A stretch of 43,741 nt of DNA from the NCBI GenBank assembly GCA_024233785.1, contig JACKPD010000020.1, forward strand, positions 1 through 43,741, in the 5' to 3' direction. Source of the DNA: Spirochaetales bacterium. Lineage in GTDB: Bacteria; Spirochaetota; Spirochaetia; CADAEX01. Positions 7,234-15,157 of this stretch are shown here, piece after piece. The first letter of the stretch is position 1. Every line of letters starts with the position of its first letter. The position numbers and the translations under genes were made by a program. The notes under the pieces are model-generated. The model was not told where the DNA came from, did not search any database, and was given only the letters and a program-made list of their open reading frames with translations.

Positions 7234-8156
7234 CCAGTTTTATTACCGCTCTATTCGACCCTTCCCTCTCATTTTTAAGAAACGCACTTGCGGCAGCTCT
7301 TCTTTCATCCGTACTTTTCGGCGTCCTCGGCGCGGTAATTACAGTTAAACGGATCGCCGGGCTAGCAGGCGCTATTTCCCATGCTGTTCTCGGCGGAATC
7401 GGCATGGCGCTCTATCTTTCCGCAAAAGGGATACTCCCGGGCCTACCTCCGATTGCCGGGGCTGTTGTTTTCGCTCTCCTTGCCGCAGTTATTATCGGTT
7501 TTGTATCACTTAAGGCAAAACAGCGTGAGGATACAGTGATAAATGCCATCTGGGCCATAGGAATGAGCATAGGTATCCTATTCATGGCAAAAACACCGGG
7601 GTATACAGATCCGTCGAGCTACCTTTTCGGTAATATATTGCTTATATCAGAATTCGATCTTATTTTACTCGCAGTTCTGGATTTAACAGTTGTTGCTCTG
7701 GCCTGGAGGTTCTATCCCCAGATTGAGGCTGTTTCCTTCGATAATGAATATGCCAAGGTAAGGGGTATCCCGGTTGATACTGTTTTTCTCATACTGCTCT
7801 GCATTACTGCTGTGGCCATAGTGCTGCTGCAGACCTTTGTCGGGATAGTAATGGTTATCGCTATGCTCACCCTCCCGGCCGGGACAGCAGGCTATTTTGC
7901 CAGGAACCTTGCCGGAATGATGATATTCGGGTGGCTTTTTTCAACAGTTTTTGCCTTAAGCGGCCTCGCGATGGGGTGGGTCTTCGATGTTCCGTCCGGT
8001 GCACTTGTTGTGGTTACAGCGGGGGGAGTATTTCTGGGGGCAGCTGCGGTTAGAGTGATAGCTTCAAGGTATAGAAGGCAAAACAATAAAATACCTGAAT
8101 ATGCGCAAGGTCCGGGAAAAACAGGCAAAGCGGCGGAAGAAGGGGCAAAGTCATGA
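7230..8156 (+). CDS. znuB: Zinc ABC transporter permease
   Basis: Integral inner-membrane permease of the ABC-3 family, 308 residues with about eight hydrophobic helices. The family segments LAGAISHAVLGGIG near residue 50 and LPAGTAGYFARNL near 215 are recognisable. GGGAGG precedes the ATG by 5 bases, and the start overlaps the znuC stop by 4 bases, as does its own stop with the regulator downstream. The last 30 residues are basic and probably cytosolic. Confidence 0.9.
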   Translation: MTSFITALFDPSLSFLRNALAAALLSSVLFGVLGAVITVKRIAGLAGAISHAVLGGIGMALYLSAKGILPGLPPIAGAVVFALLAAVIIGFVSLKAKQREDTVINAIWAIGMSIGILFMAKTPGYTDPSSYLFGNILLISEFDLILLAVLDLTVVALAWRFYPQIEAVSFDNEYAKVRGIPVDTVFLILLCITAVAIVLLQTFVGIVMVIAMLTLPAGTAGYFARNLAGMMIFGWLFSTVFALSGLAMGWVFDVPSGALVVVTAGGVFLGAAAVRVIASRYRRQNNKIPEYAQGPGKTGKAAEEGAKS

Positions 8157-8542
8157 CTAAAGCGCGTGAAGCTGCCCTTGAAATTCTAAGAAATGCTGAT
8201 GAGCCGCAGACAGCCGCGGCTGTATTTCAGCAGGCGGGAAACAGCTGTGATCTTGCAACTGTCTACAGAACACTGCATTATCTGGAAAAGCACGGCTATG
8301 CAGAATCCTTTGTCCTATACTGCAATGAGCACGGCACAGAACGGTATTATACCGCGCTTTCTTCCGGAAATTCGGGATCTTCAGCCCACAGACACTGGTT
8401 CCACTGCGAGGGGTGTCACCGTTTTATTGAGATCGGGAACTGCACAGTTAATTCCCTCGCAAAAGAGTTTGAAATTGAGCATAACCTGTCAGTCAGCCGC
8501 CATATTCTTTATTTTATCGGGCGCTGCAGTGACTGCAGGTAA
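8153..8542 (+). CDS. zur: Fur-family metal repressor, probably Zur
   Basis: 129-residue Fur-family transcriptional regulator. The winged-helix recognition segment reads CDLATVYRTLHYLEKHG (about 33-49). The metal sites appear as HRHWFHCEGCHRF, with the first Cys-x-x-Cys, and a C-terminal Gly-Arg-Cys-Ser-Asp-Cys with the second pair, giving the structural zinc site. Position as the last gene of a zinc-uptake operon, overlapping the permease by 4 bases, makes a zinc-sensing role (Zur) most likely, with autoregulation through the dyads at 5375-5433. Fur or Mur specificity cannot be excluded from sequence alone. Confidence 0.82.
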   Translation: MTKAREAALEILRNADEPQTAAAVFQQAGNSCDLATVYRTLHYLEKHGYAESFVLYCNEHGTERYYTALSSGNSGSSAHRHWFHCEGCHRFIEIGNCTVNSLAKEFEIEHNLSVSRHILYFIGRCSDCR

Positions 8543-8559
8543 TAATTCATATCATTTAT

Positions 8560-9204
8560 TTACAGATTAAGGGTAAGGCGGATAAAGTCTGCCATATAAT
8601 GGCCGAATTTTATCTGCTCTTTACCTTCAAGATGGACCCCGTCAAGGGGGCTGCTTGAGACTACTTTGCCGGCATCCGCGAACTGGCAGCCGTTAAGAGC
8701 GGCTATATGCTTGTATTCATGATAAATCTGTTTTGATTTCAATATTTCGATCTGATACAGATATGCTTCCTCAAAGTCCTCATGGATCTGCGGCGGAGCT
8801 ACTATGACTATTTCCTTTCCCGGGCATTTGAATTTAATACGGTGTATCATTTTTTCAATTCCGCCGGCTATCTTCTTCACAGGTATTTCCCTGTCGGCAA
8901 AGAGATCGTTTATTCCCAGAAATATTATGATTATATCAAAGAAAACCCGGTCAAGAAGTCCTTCAAGATACTGAAGCCCGTTTGCGGAATTCTCACCTGG
9001 TATATGGTCTAATACGGTCCGGCCGCTGTAACCCTCTTCAATTACTTCAAATAGCGCGCCGAGATCCGAGAGCATTACGCACGGCCATCTTGTGTTTTCA
9101 TCAAAACGGGAGCCTGACTGGGGGGAATATCCCCATGTAGTGGAAGAGCCGTAGCAGAGAATTATTCTTTTGGTGTTTCCGTCATCCGACATAGAAACAT
9201 TCAC
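8560..9204 (-). CDS. SGNH/GDSL-family hydrolase
   Basis: Predicted esterase/lipase-type hydrolase of the SGNH fold, 214 residues. Block I carries the nucleophile in CYGSSTTWG, block II the Gly of EGYSGRT, block III GINDL (Gly-x-Asn-Asp) and block V the Asp-Gly-Val-His of the catalytic pair. No signal peptide is visible, so it is probably cytosolic. A GTG at 9204 is chosen as start because GGAG (9215-9212) lies 7 bases upstream; an in-frame TTG at 9210 is too close to that site and the ATG at 9192 too far. Substrate unknown. It converges with the zinc operon. Confidence 0.82.
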   Translation of the reverse strand: MNVSMSDDGNTKRIILCYGSSTTWGYSPQSGSRFDENTRWPCVMLSDLGALFEVIEEGYSGRTVLDHIPGENSANGLQYLEGLLDRVFFDIIIIFLGINDLFADREIPVKKIAGGIEKMIHRIKFKCPGKEIVIVAPPQIHEDFEEAYLYQIEILKSKQIYHEYKHIAALNGCQFADAGKVVSSSPLDGVHLEGKEQIKFGHYMADFIRLTLNL

Positions 9205-9294
9205 AATCAATCTCCGTACTTAATTAATTATAGCTATATTATAGTATCGGATTATAAAGAAATAAAAGAAATGGTAATATTTCTGCGGTTTTTC

Positions 9295-9303
9295 TGGTAT
9301 AAT
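9295..9303 (+). promoter_or_regulatory. Extended -10 promoter of the malic enzyme gene
   Basis: TGG-TATAAT: an ideal -10 box (9298-9303) preceded by the TGn extension, with no good -35 box, as expected of extended -10 promoters. The leader of about 40 bases carries AGGAG before the ATG at 9351. Confidence 0.55.
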
Positions 9304-9350
9304 TTATTATATCGTCCAAAGAGAAACACAGGAAAAACAGGAGAAAACCG

Positions 9351-10814
9351 ATGAGCAGCAAAGTAAACCTTACACTGGATAATCTTGATACCCTTTTATC
9401 AGAGCATTACGGAACTGACCACGCGAAAACCGCGGCCGCAAAGACAGTCTTTCTGAAGCAGCTTTCCCTGAGGGCGCATAAATATTACGGCGGCAAGATG
9501 CAGACCCTTCCAAGGGCCGGTGTATTCGGGTTTAACTGGTTCAATGTATGGTATACACCCGGGGTATCTGCGATATCCACTGCCATACGCGACAATAATC
9601 TCTCATCATGGGATTTATCTAACCGCGGCAATTATGTCGCTGTAGTAAGTGATTCAACCCGTGTGCTCGGAGACGGAGACTGCACTCCTCCCGGAGGTCT
9701 TGGCGTGATGGAAGGTAAATCATTCCTTATGAAATATCTCGGAGGAATAGACGCTACCGCCATATGTATGAACAGCAGAAACAAAAAGGGCGAGCATGAT
9801 CCTGACAAAATTATTGATTTTGTAAAAATGATTCAGCCTTCATTCGGGGCAATTAACCTTGAAGATATTTCCCAGCCTAACTGTTATAAAGTTCTCGATA
9901 CCTTAAGGGAAGAGTGTGAAATACCGGTCTGGCATGATGACGCCCAGGGAACAGCCTCTGTTACCCTTGCCGGACTCATAAACGCTCTTAAACTTGCTGA
10001 AAAGGATATTAACAAGGTAAGAATAGTATTGCTCGGAGCTGGAGCGGCCAATGCAACAATTGCCAGAATAATTATCGAGGCAGGAGGCGACCCGGAAAAG
10101 ATGGCAATTTTCGACTCGAGAGGCTCACTCAACAGGGACAGGGAGGATATAAAGGCAGACAAGAGGTTTTACCGCAAATGGGAGTTATGCCTCAAGACAG
10201 ATCAGAGAAAATACGCAAGCGCGGAAGAAGCTATTAAGGGAGCGGATGTTCTTATCGCGCTTTCAAAACCCGGCCCCGATACGGTAAAACCGGAGTGGAT
10301 CAGCGGGATGGCAAAAAATGCGATAGTATTCGCCTGCGCCAATCCTGTACCTGAAATATATCCGTATGCGGCTAAAAAAGCAGGAGCTTTTATTGTCGCG
10401 ACAGGGCGGGGAGATTTCCCGAACCAGGTAAATAATTCTGTAGGGTTTCCGGGAATATTAAAAGGCGCTCTTCTTGTCAGGGCAAAAAAAATATCTGACG
10501 GAATGGCAATAGCCGCGGCAAGGGCCCTTGCAGGTTTTGCCGAAAAAAGAGGTATAAATCCTGACAACATTATCGCGACAATGGAAGAACCCGGCGTATT
10601 TCCGTTTGAAGCGGCGGAAGTTGCAGTACAGGCAGTAAAGGAAGGTCTCTCAAGTGTTAAACTTACACATGAAGAAGTCTTCAGACAGGCGGAAGAGGAT
10701 ATAAAGTACTCCAGAAGCATAACAGAGATGATGATAAAAAACAGTTATATACAGACACCCCCGGTTGATATGCTGCAGGAAGTATTTGACTGGACCATCG
10801 GGAATATAAGGTAA
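9351..10814 (+). CDS. Malic enzyme (malate oxidoreductase, decarboxylating)
   Basis: Oxidative decarboxylation of malate to pyruvate with NAD or NADP, a cytosolic link between the C4 and C3 pools. 487 residues, at the long end for bacterial short-form enzymes. Recognisable elements in order are WYTPGVSAIS (family YTPGV), GLGVMEGKSFLMKYLGGID with the substrate-side Lys, INLEDISQPNCY with the metal-binding Glu-Asp pair, WHDDAQGTA with the metal Asp, the dinucleotide-binding LGAGAANATIARI and CANPVPEI. Cofactor preference is not decided here. AGGAG lies 8 bases upstream of the start. Confidence 0.9.
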   Translation: MSSKVNLTLDNLDTLLSEHYGTDHAKTAAAKTVFLKQLSLRAHKYYGGKMQTLPRAGVFGFNWFNVWYTPGVSAISTAIRDNNLSSWDLSNRGNYVAVVSDSTRVLGDGDCTPPGGLGVMEGKSFLMKYLGGIDATAICMNSRNKKGEHDPDKIIDFVKMIQPSFGAINLEDISQPNCYKVLDTLREECEIPVWHDDAQGTASVTLAGLINALKLAEKDINKVRIVLLGAGAANATIARIIIEAGGDPEKMAIFDSRGSLNRDREDIKADKRFYRKWELCLKTDQRKYASAEEAIKGADVLIALSKPGPDTVKPEWISGMAKNAIVFACANPVPEIYPYAAKKAGAFIVATGRGDFPNQVNNSVGFPGILKGALLVRAKKISDGMAIAAARALAGFAEKRGINPDNIIATMEEPGVFPFEAAEVAVQAVKEGLSSVKLTHEEVFRQAEEDIKYSRSITEMMIKNSYIQTPPVDMLQEVFDWTIGNIR

Positions 10815-10870
10815 CCCGGGGGGCGCTTTTTTCCTGTAACCGCGGGGTATTCTGACAGATAAAAGTTTAC

Positions 10871-10899
10871 TTGACCAGAGGTATATCCGCGCATACAAT
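10871..10899 (+). promoter_or_regulatory. Promoter of the adenylate cyclase gene, leaderless layout
   Basis: TTGACC (10871-10876), exactly 17 bases, TACAAT (10894-10899). The cyclase ATG follows 10 bases later at 10910 with no Shine-Dalgarno sequence, so the leader would be only a few bases long. Confidence 0.65.
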
Positions 10900-10909
10900 T
10901 AATTCAATC

Positions 10910-12466
10910 ATGAAAAATCACCCCCTTACTTTTACCCGGATCATAACGGCCAGGCAGAGAGCGCTTATATATTCAATATCTCTCATCAGCACTCTTTTCC
11001 TCACCTTTTATGCACAGCTTGTATGTCCCTTTCTCGAATCGCTTCCTTTCCGGGAGCAGTTCAGGAACCTGCTCCTTGTATTTATATTCCAGATAATATT
11101 GAGGGAAATACTGTTTCACTATGTCAGCGCGAATCTGGAAGCATCCGCCATTTCCGGCCGGTTTTTCCGGCTGCTGATAATTTCCTGGATTGCATCGGGA
11201 CTTGCCGCAATGGGGCTTCATGAAGTCCTTTACCACAACTACAATCCCGGTTCCATGTTCCAGACTTTTCCATGGCCAAGCGATGTACCGTGGCATAGCC
11301 AGCTGAAACTGATAAGCGGGTACTGGTTCCTCGGGGCCGGGCTGCTTTCACAGCTTGAACTGACAATTGCCGAGAGATTCATAAGCAGCTATGTCAAAAA
11401 AAACCGCACTGTTTTTTCTATTTTCTCGGAACATATTCCGCTTAGAATCACATGGGGCAACTTTTTTTATACTTTTGTGCCGTCAATATCACTGCTCATA
11501 ATAGTCATAAGATATGCATTTCAGGACCATATTATCCCATTGGGCGTCACACTTGAGGTTGCCTATATCGGCATAATATTTATCGGGACAGCAATTGCCG
11601 CCGCGGTTCTTTATGGAAAGATGCTGAGAGAAGATACTCTGCAGCTGATAGACGCAATTGAGAAAATCGGGAAAGGAGATTTTTCCGTCCACATCTGGCC
11701 TTCAAGACAGGATGAACTCGGCCGGGTTACAGGCGGAATAAATGAAATGGCTAAAGGACTTATGCTGAGGGAAAGGATAAAGGAATCTTTCGGACATTTT
11801 GTCTCACCTGAAATCGCAGAAAAATTTGTGGAACAGTATACAAAAGGCAAGGACATGAGGGGCCATGGCGAGAGGAAAATGGCAGCTGTTCTGATGTGCG
11901 ACATCAGGAATTTCTCCGGTATTACAAATAAAATGAACCCTTCCGATGTCGCTGTTATGCTTAATAACTATTTTGACCACATGGTAAAGGCAATACAGAA
12001 AAACGGAGGCATTGTTGATAAATTCATAGGAGATGCCGTAATGGCGGTTTTCGGCCTGATGGATGATAAAGCCGGTCCGTGTCTTCAGGCTGTCAACGCC
12101 GCGATTGATATGAGGAAAGCCCTGCGGACATCAAATGAAAAAAGCCGCCTTATGCAGTGCCCGCCTCTTGATAACGGCATAGGCATTCATTATGGAGAGG
12201 TCATAGCGTCATACCTGGGAAGTTCTGAAAGGCTTGAGTTTACAGTAATCGGAGCGACTGTAAACATGGCGGCAAGACTTGAGTCAAAAGCAAGAAAACC
12301 GTATCCCCCTATTATTTTCAGCCGTCCTGTAGCAGAGGCTGTTAAAAACGATTTCGGAGTTGCCAGTCTCGGCGAGGAAGAGCTCAAAGGGGTTGGAAAA
12401 CAGGTGCTTTATACTGTAAAAACAAGAAAAATAAAAAAGTCGGCCAGCCAGGGGATGCAGCGGTAA
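10910..12466 (+). CDS. Membrane adenylate cyclase, class III, with HAMP domain
   Basis: 518 residues. Six hydrophobic segments occupy roughly residues 18-36, 51-70, 86-103, 131-148, 183-201 and 211-235, followed by a HAMP-like linker (about 236-290) and a class III cyclase domain (about 322-505). The catalytic set is intact: metal ligands Asp331 (MCDIRNFS) and Asp375 (KFIGDAVMAVFG), substrate-selecting Lys371 and Thr445, and Asn452 and Arg456 in VNMAARLE. The Lys/Thr pair indicates ATP, hence cAMP. The usual Asp of the IGD-x-VN motif is Ala449. The start codon is 10 bases after a strong promoter. The methyltransferase follows without a gap. The membrane part is presumably sensory; its signal is unknown. 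Confidence 0.87.
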   Translation: MKNHPLTFTRIITARQRALIYSISLISTLFLTFYAQLVCPFLESLPFREQFRNLLLVFIFQIILREILFHYVSANLEASAISGRFFRLLIISWIASGLAAMGLHEVLYHNYNPGSMFQTFPWPSDVPWHSQLKLISGYWFLGAGLLSQLELTIAERFISSYVKKNRTVFSIFSEHIPLRITWGNFFYTFVPSISLLIIVIRYAFQDHIIPLGVTLEVAYIGIIFIGTAIAAAVLYGKMLREDTLQLIDAIEKIGKGDFSVHIWPSRQDELGRVTGGINEMAKGLMLRERIKESFGHFVSPEIAEKFVEQYTKGKDMRGHGERKMAAVLMCDIRNFSGITNKMNPSDVAVMLNNYFDHMVKAIQKNGGIVDKFIGDAVMAVFGLMDDKAGPCLQAVNAAIDMRKALRTSNEKSRLMQCPPLDNGIGIHYGEVIASYLGSSERLEFTVIGATVNMAARLESKARKPYPPIIFSRPVAEAVKNDFGVASLGEEELKGVGKQVLYTVKTRKIKKSASQGMQR

Positions 12467-13048
12467 ATGATAAATACACATTTTTATAATATTTTCATGA
12501 TGCCCTTGGAGAAATTCGCGGGGCTTGACAGGTGCAGAAAAGCGCTCATACCCCTTGCATCAGGAAACGTGCTTGAGGCGGGGCCTGGAACAGGGGCAAA
12601 CGCCAGATACTACAACTGGGATGCGGTCAGCAGCCTGGTGCTCGCGGCCCCTGAAGCGGATACTCAGGGGCTTCCGGAAAAAATATACAGAAAGGGATGC
12701 GTTAAATATGTGGAAGCTGATGTGCAGGAACTCCCGTTTGACAGCAACACGTTTGACACAGTAGTCGCCACCCTCCTCTTCTGCTCGGTGCCGGACCCTG
12801 ATAAAGGGCTATCTGAACTCAGAAGGGTATTAAAACCGGGTGGGAAATATATATTCCTCGAACACGTAAAACCTGCAAAATCCGCAGCTGCCAATTTTGC
12901 CTCACTGGCTACGCCCTGCTGGAAAAGGATTGCGGGTGGGTGCCACCTTGACAGGGATACCGGGGCTTCAATAATAAAGGCAGGTTTCAAGGTAATTACT
13001 CCCTGCCTTTACTCAAAAGGCGTTTTTATAGGGGGCGCTGCCCAATAA
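12467..13048 (+). CDS. Class I SAM-dependent methyltransferase
   Basis: 193-residue methyltransferase of the UbiE/METTL7-like type. The SAM-binding motif I reads VLEAGPGTGANARYY (about 36-50), the acidic motif is followed by VEADVQELPFDSNTFDTVV, and the post-motif region has LRRVLKPGGKYIFLEHV. Substrate unknown; small hydrophobic or thiol acceptors are usual for METTL7-like proteins. The ATG directly follows the TAA of the cyclase gene, so translation is probably coupled. It ends in a Gly-Gly-Ala-Ala-Gln tail. Confidence 0.82.
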   Translation: MINTHFYNIFMMPLEKFAGLDRCRKALIPLASGNVLEAGPGTGANARYYNWDAVSSLVLAAPEADTQGLPEKIYRKGCVKYVEADVQELPFDSNTFDTVVATLLFCSVPDPDKGLSELRRVLKPGGKYIFLEHVKPAKSAAANFASLATPCWKRIAGGCHLDRDTGASIIKAGFKVITPCLYSKGVFIGGAAQ

Positions 13049-13083
13049 CACCCCTGCGGCCCGGTATCAGTTTCCCAGCTGCT

Positions 13084-13116
13084 CTGTTTGAAATAATCCT
13101 GATAATATTCTTCTGA
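13084..13116 (-). repeat. Short copy of an msrA coding segment (remnant)
   Basis: These 33 bases match 14550-14582, inside the neighbouring msrA-msrB gene, at 30 of 33 positions and in the same orientation. Read in the same frame they encode EEYYQDYFK, close to the MsrA hallmark EEYHQDYFK. Similarity stops on both sides. It lies just after the methyltransferase gene, so it looks like the scrap of an older msrA copy or of a small duplication. Confidence 0.5.
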
Positions 13117-13129
13117 TTCTGCAATTAAT

Positions 13130-13158
13130 TTGTTTATTCTTTTTTTATAACTTATAAT
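13130..13158 (+). promoter_or_regulatory. Promoter of the DUF4382-type lipoprotein gene
   Basis: TTGTTT (13130-13135), 17 bases, TATAAT (13153-13158). The leader of about 45 bases ends in TTAGGGAG six bases before the ATG at 13210. Confidence 0.6.
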
Positions 13159-13209
13159 TAATTGTACATTTGGAATTTTAAACTCTTTAAAAAGTTTAGG
13201 GAGTAATTT

Positions 13210-13824
13210 ATGTATATTAAAAAACATTTTAGAATATTAACTTGTTTTTTATTAATTATTTTATCTGCGGCGCTGATTATTTCCTGCAGCCAGGCTCCAA
13301 AAGATGCTGTTACTGACGAAGGAAGTCTGACAGTATTTACAGAAACAGAAACCGGTACTGAAACAGAAGGTCCTGCCCTTATCAATGAATACGATGAAAT
13401 AATTATAAATATCAAGGAAATTATTGCTGTACCGGAAAGCGATGAGGAAGAACTGATAAACATCATAAGTTTTGCTGATAGTGAAAAAATAATTAATCTT
13501 CTTGATTATACAAACATGACGGCCCAGATAGGCACTGGAATAGTACCTGCCGGTACATACTCACAGATAAGGATTGTCCTATACGGCGAGGGAAATTCTA
13601 TCAAACCTGCAGAAAGTGATGAAGCAGAAGCCCTTTCAATCCCGAGCGGAGAGCAGACAGGCATTAAACTTGTCCTTTCAGAACCATTGACAATCGAAGA
13701 GGGCAGCAGCTGGTCTATGACAATAAGCTGGGATTTTACAGATGGGAGCCATATTACTCAGCCCGGGGGCAGTTACAAGATGACGCCTGTTGTCAATGTA
13801 ATTCTCAAGCCCGCAGCTGAATAA
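13210..13824 (+). CDS. DUF4382-like lipoprotein
   Basis: 204-residue exported lipoprotein. A basic start and hydrophobic stretch end in a lipobox (ALIISCS) with the lipidated Cys near residue 26. A Thr/Glu-rich linker follows (about 38-55). The body has the alternating strand pattern of DUF4382-type domains: IINIKEIIAVPESDEEE, then a Pro-Ala-Gly-Thr-Tyr-Ser-Gln-Ile-Arg-Ile turn, a Gly-Ile-Lys-Leu-Val strand and a C-terminal VVNVILKP. The function of this domain is unknown. The first 60 bases of the gene are strikingly AT-rich compared with neighbours. It has its own promoter and Shine-Dalgarno sequence. Confidence 0.75.
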   Translation: MYIKKHFRILTCFLLIILSAALIISCSQAPKDAVTDEGSLTVFTETETGTETEGPALINEYDEIIINIKEIIAVPESDEEELINIISFADSEKIINLLDYTNMTAQIGTGIVPAGTYSQIRIVLYGEGNSIKPAESDEAEALSIPSGEQTGIKLVLSEPLTIEEGSSWSMTISWDFTDGSHITQPGGSYKMTPVVNVILKPAAE

Positions 13825-13891
13825 TCAGCATGTATCAGCCATTATATAAATAATATTCTTTACTTTTCATGACAGATGTTTCAAAGGGATC

Positions 13892-14007
13892 AACCGGGGG
13901 AGGAAGCAGAATAGCCTGACCCCTTATCCAGGAATCAGCTGTTCTGCTACCCTGGTGAACAAAACCTAAAGATATCCGACTCTTCTCAATGCTTCAGCCT
14001 CCCGGTT
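13892..14007. other. Strongly self-complementary intergenic stretch
   Basis: Between two convergent genes, nested complementary segments can fold together. AGCAGAATAGC (13905-13915) pairs with GCTGTTCTGCT (13938-13948) over 11 pairs with one G-U. An outer stem joins AACCGG-GGGAGG (13892-13903) to CCTCCCGGTT (13998-14007) with two extra G. No T-run follows on either strand, so it is not a standard terminator. It could be a structured RNA, a processing site or a degenerate palindromic element. Confidence 0.35.
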
Positions 14008-14030
14008 CCCTCCATGTTAGTCCTTATTCC

Positions 14031-15059
14031 CTATTTAAATAGATAAGCGAATTCCCCGTATCCTTCAGCCTCAAGCGATTCCGCGGGAATAAAGCGCAGG
14101 GCTGCCGAATTAATACAGTACCTTAAGCCTGTCGGCTGAGGCCCGTCGTTAAACACATGCCCCAGGTGGGAATCAGCGTATTTGCTTCTTACCTCGATAA
14201 AAAGCCCCCAGAAGGTCCTTTCCCTGTTTTCAACTACATTCTCATCTACAAGCGGCTTATAAAAACTCGGCCATCCTGTTCCGGAGTCAAATTTTTCCTT
14301 TGAGGAAAAAAGCGGCTCTCCGCTGATTATGTCAACATAAATTCCGGGCCTTTTATTGTCATTGTATTCATTTTTAAAAGGGGGTTCAGTATCATTACGC
14401 CGGGTGACATTGTACTGCATTGGGGTCAGTATTTTTTTCAGTTCACTGTCAGGCTTTATTGTATATTCGCCCTTTTTCTCTCCCCATGTTTTCTTGATAA
14501 ACCCTTCCCTTCCTGAACCTGCCTTGTATCTTGAATAGTTAAACGGGTTCTTTTTGAAATAATCCTGATGATATTCTTCTGCTTCATAGAATTTTTTAAA
14601 CTTCACAATCTCCACGTTTATCTGATGCTCGAACATGCCTGACTGCTCAATCTTTTTTTTCGAGTCAAGGGCCGCCTGTCTCTGACTGTTGTTATGATAA
14701 TATATACCTGTCCTGTACTGGCTTCCCCTGTCGGCGAACTGTCCTCCTGCATCTGTAGGGTCTATCTGCTGCCAGAAAACATCAAGAAGTTTTTCATAGC
14801 TTATAATCTTCGGATCAAAGGTAACCTGCACAGCTTCGGTGTGGCCTGTTTTTCCTGTTGAGACTTCTTCGTATGTAGGGTTTACTGTTTTTCCGCCTGT
14901 GTAGCCTGATACTGCCGATTTTACCCCTTCAAGATTTTCAAAAGGCTGTTCTATGCACCAGAAACAGCCTCCGGCAAAGGTCGCTACCTCTGTATCAGCG
15001 AAAACCCCGAAGGAGAGGATAAACATAAAAAGCATAATAAATATATTTTTATTTGTCAT
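14031..15059 (-). CDS. msrAB: Exported MsrA-MsrB methionine sulfoxide reductase fusion
   Basis: Repairs oxidised methionine in exported proteins; the MsrA half acts on the S form and the MsrB half on the R form. 342 residues: a signal peptide (about 1-21), the MsrA domain (about 24-180) with catalytic Cys in AGGCFWCIE and the EEYHQDYF motif, then the MsrB domain (about 200-340) with SGTGWPSF, GHVFNDGP and catalytic Cys in RYCINSAAL. The CxxC pairs that bind structural zinc in many MsrB domains are absent, as in the zinc-free subgroup. AAGGAG lies 9 bases before the ATG. A 33-base piece of this gene recurs at 13084-13116. Confidence 0.93.
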   Translation of the reverse strand: MTNKNIFIMLFMFILSFGVFADTEVATFAGGCFWCIEQPFENLEGVKSAVSGYTGGKTVNPTYEEVSTGKTGHTEAVQVTFDPKIISYEKLLDVFWQQIDPTDAGGQFADRGSQYRTGIYYHNNSQRQAALDSKKKIEQSGMFEHQINVEIVKFKKFYEAEEYHQDYFKKNPFNYSRYKAGSGREGFIKKTWGEKKGEYTIKPDSELKKILTPMQYNVTRRNDTEPPFKNEYNDNKRPGIYVDIISGEPLFSSKEKFDSGTGWPSFYKPLVDENVVENRERTFWGLFIEVRSKYADSHLGHVFNDGPQPTGLRYCINSAALRFIPAESLEAEGYGEFAYLFK

Positions 15060-15092
15060 TTAAGCACACTCCTTAAATAAAAATCTTAATTA

Positions 15093-15121
15093 AAGATAAG
15101 TATGAATCAGGCTATATACAA
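15093..15121 (-). promoter_or_regulatory. Possible promoter of the msrA-msrB gene
   Basis: Minus strand TTGTAT (15121-15116), 17 bases, TATCTT (15098-15093). The leader would be about 27 bases and carries AAGGAG. Matches are moderate. Confidence 0.4.
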
Positions 15122-15157
15122 TTATTTTCATATATAATTAATATAACTTTCTGTTAT

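Noticed and set aside
10812..10860. Possible terminator after the malic enzyme gene
   Set aside because: There is a T-run after a G/C-rich stretch, but I could not build a convincing stem immediately before it.
10871..10909. Upstream TTG start extending the adenylate cyclase by 13 residues
   Set aside because: The TTG is the first half of a TTGACC -35 box with a TACAAT box 17 bases later; the extension would be upstream of the transcription start.
13009..13227. 72-residue minus-strand frame containing EEYYQDYFK
   Set aside because: It overlaps the methyltransferase end and the lipoprotein start and has no ribosome site; only the 33-base msrA-like segment is meaningful.
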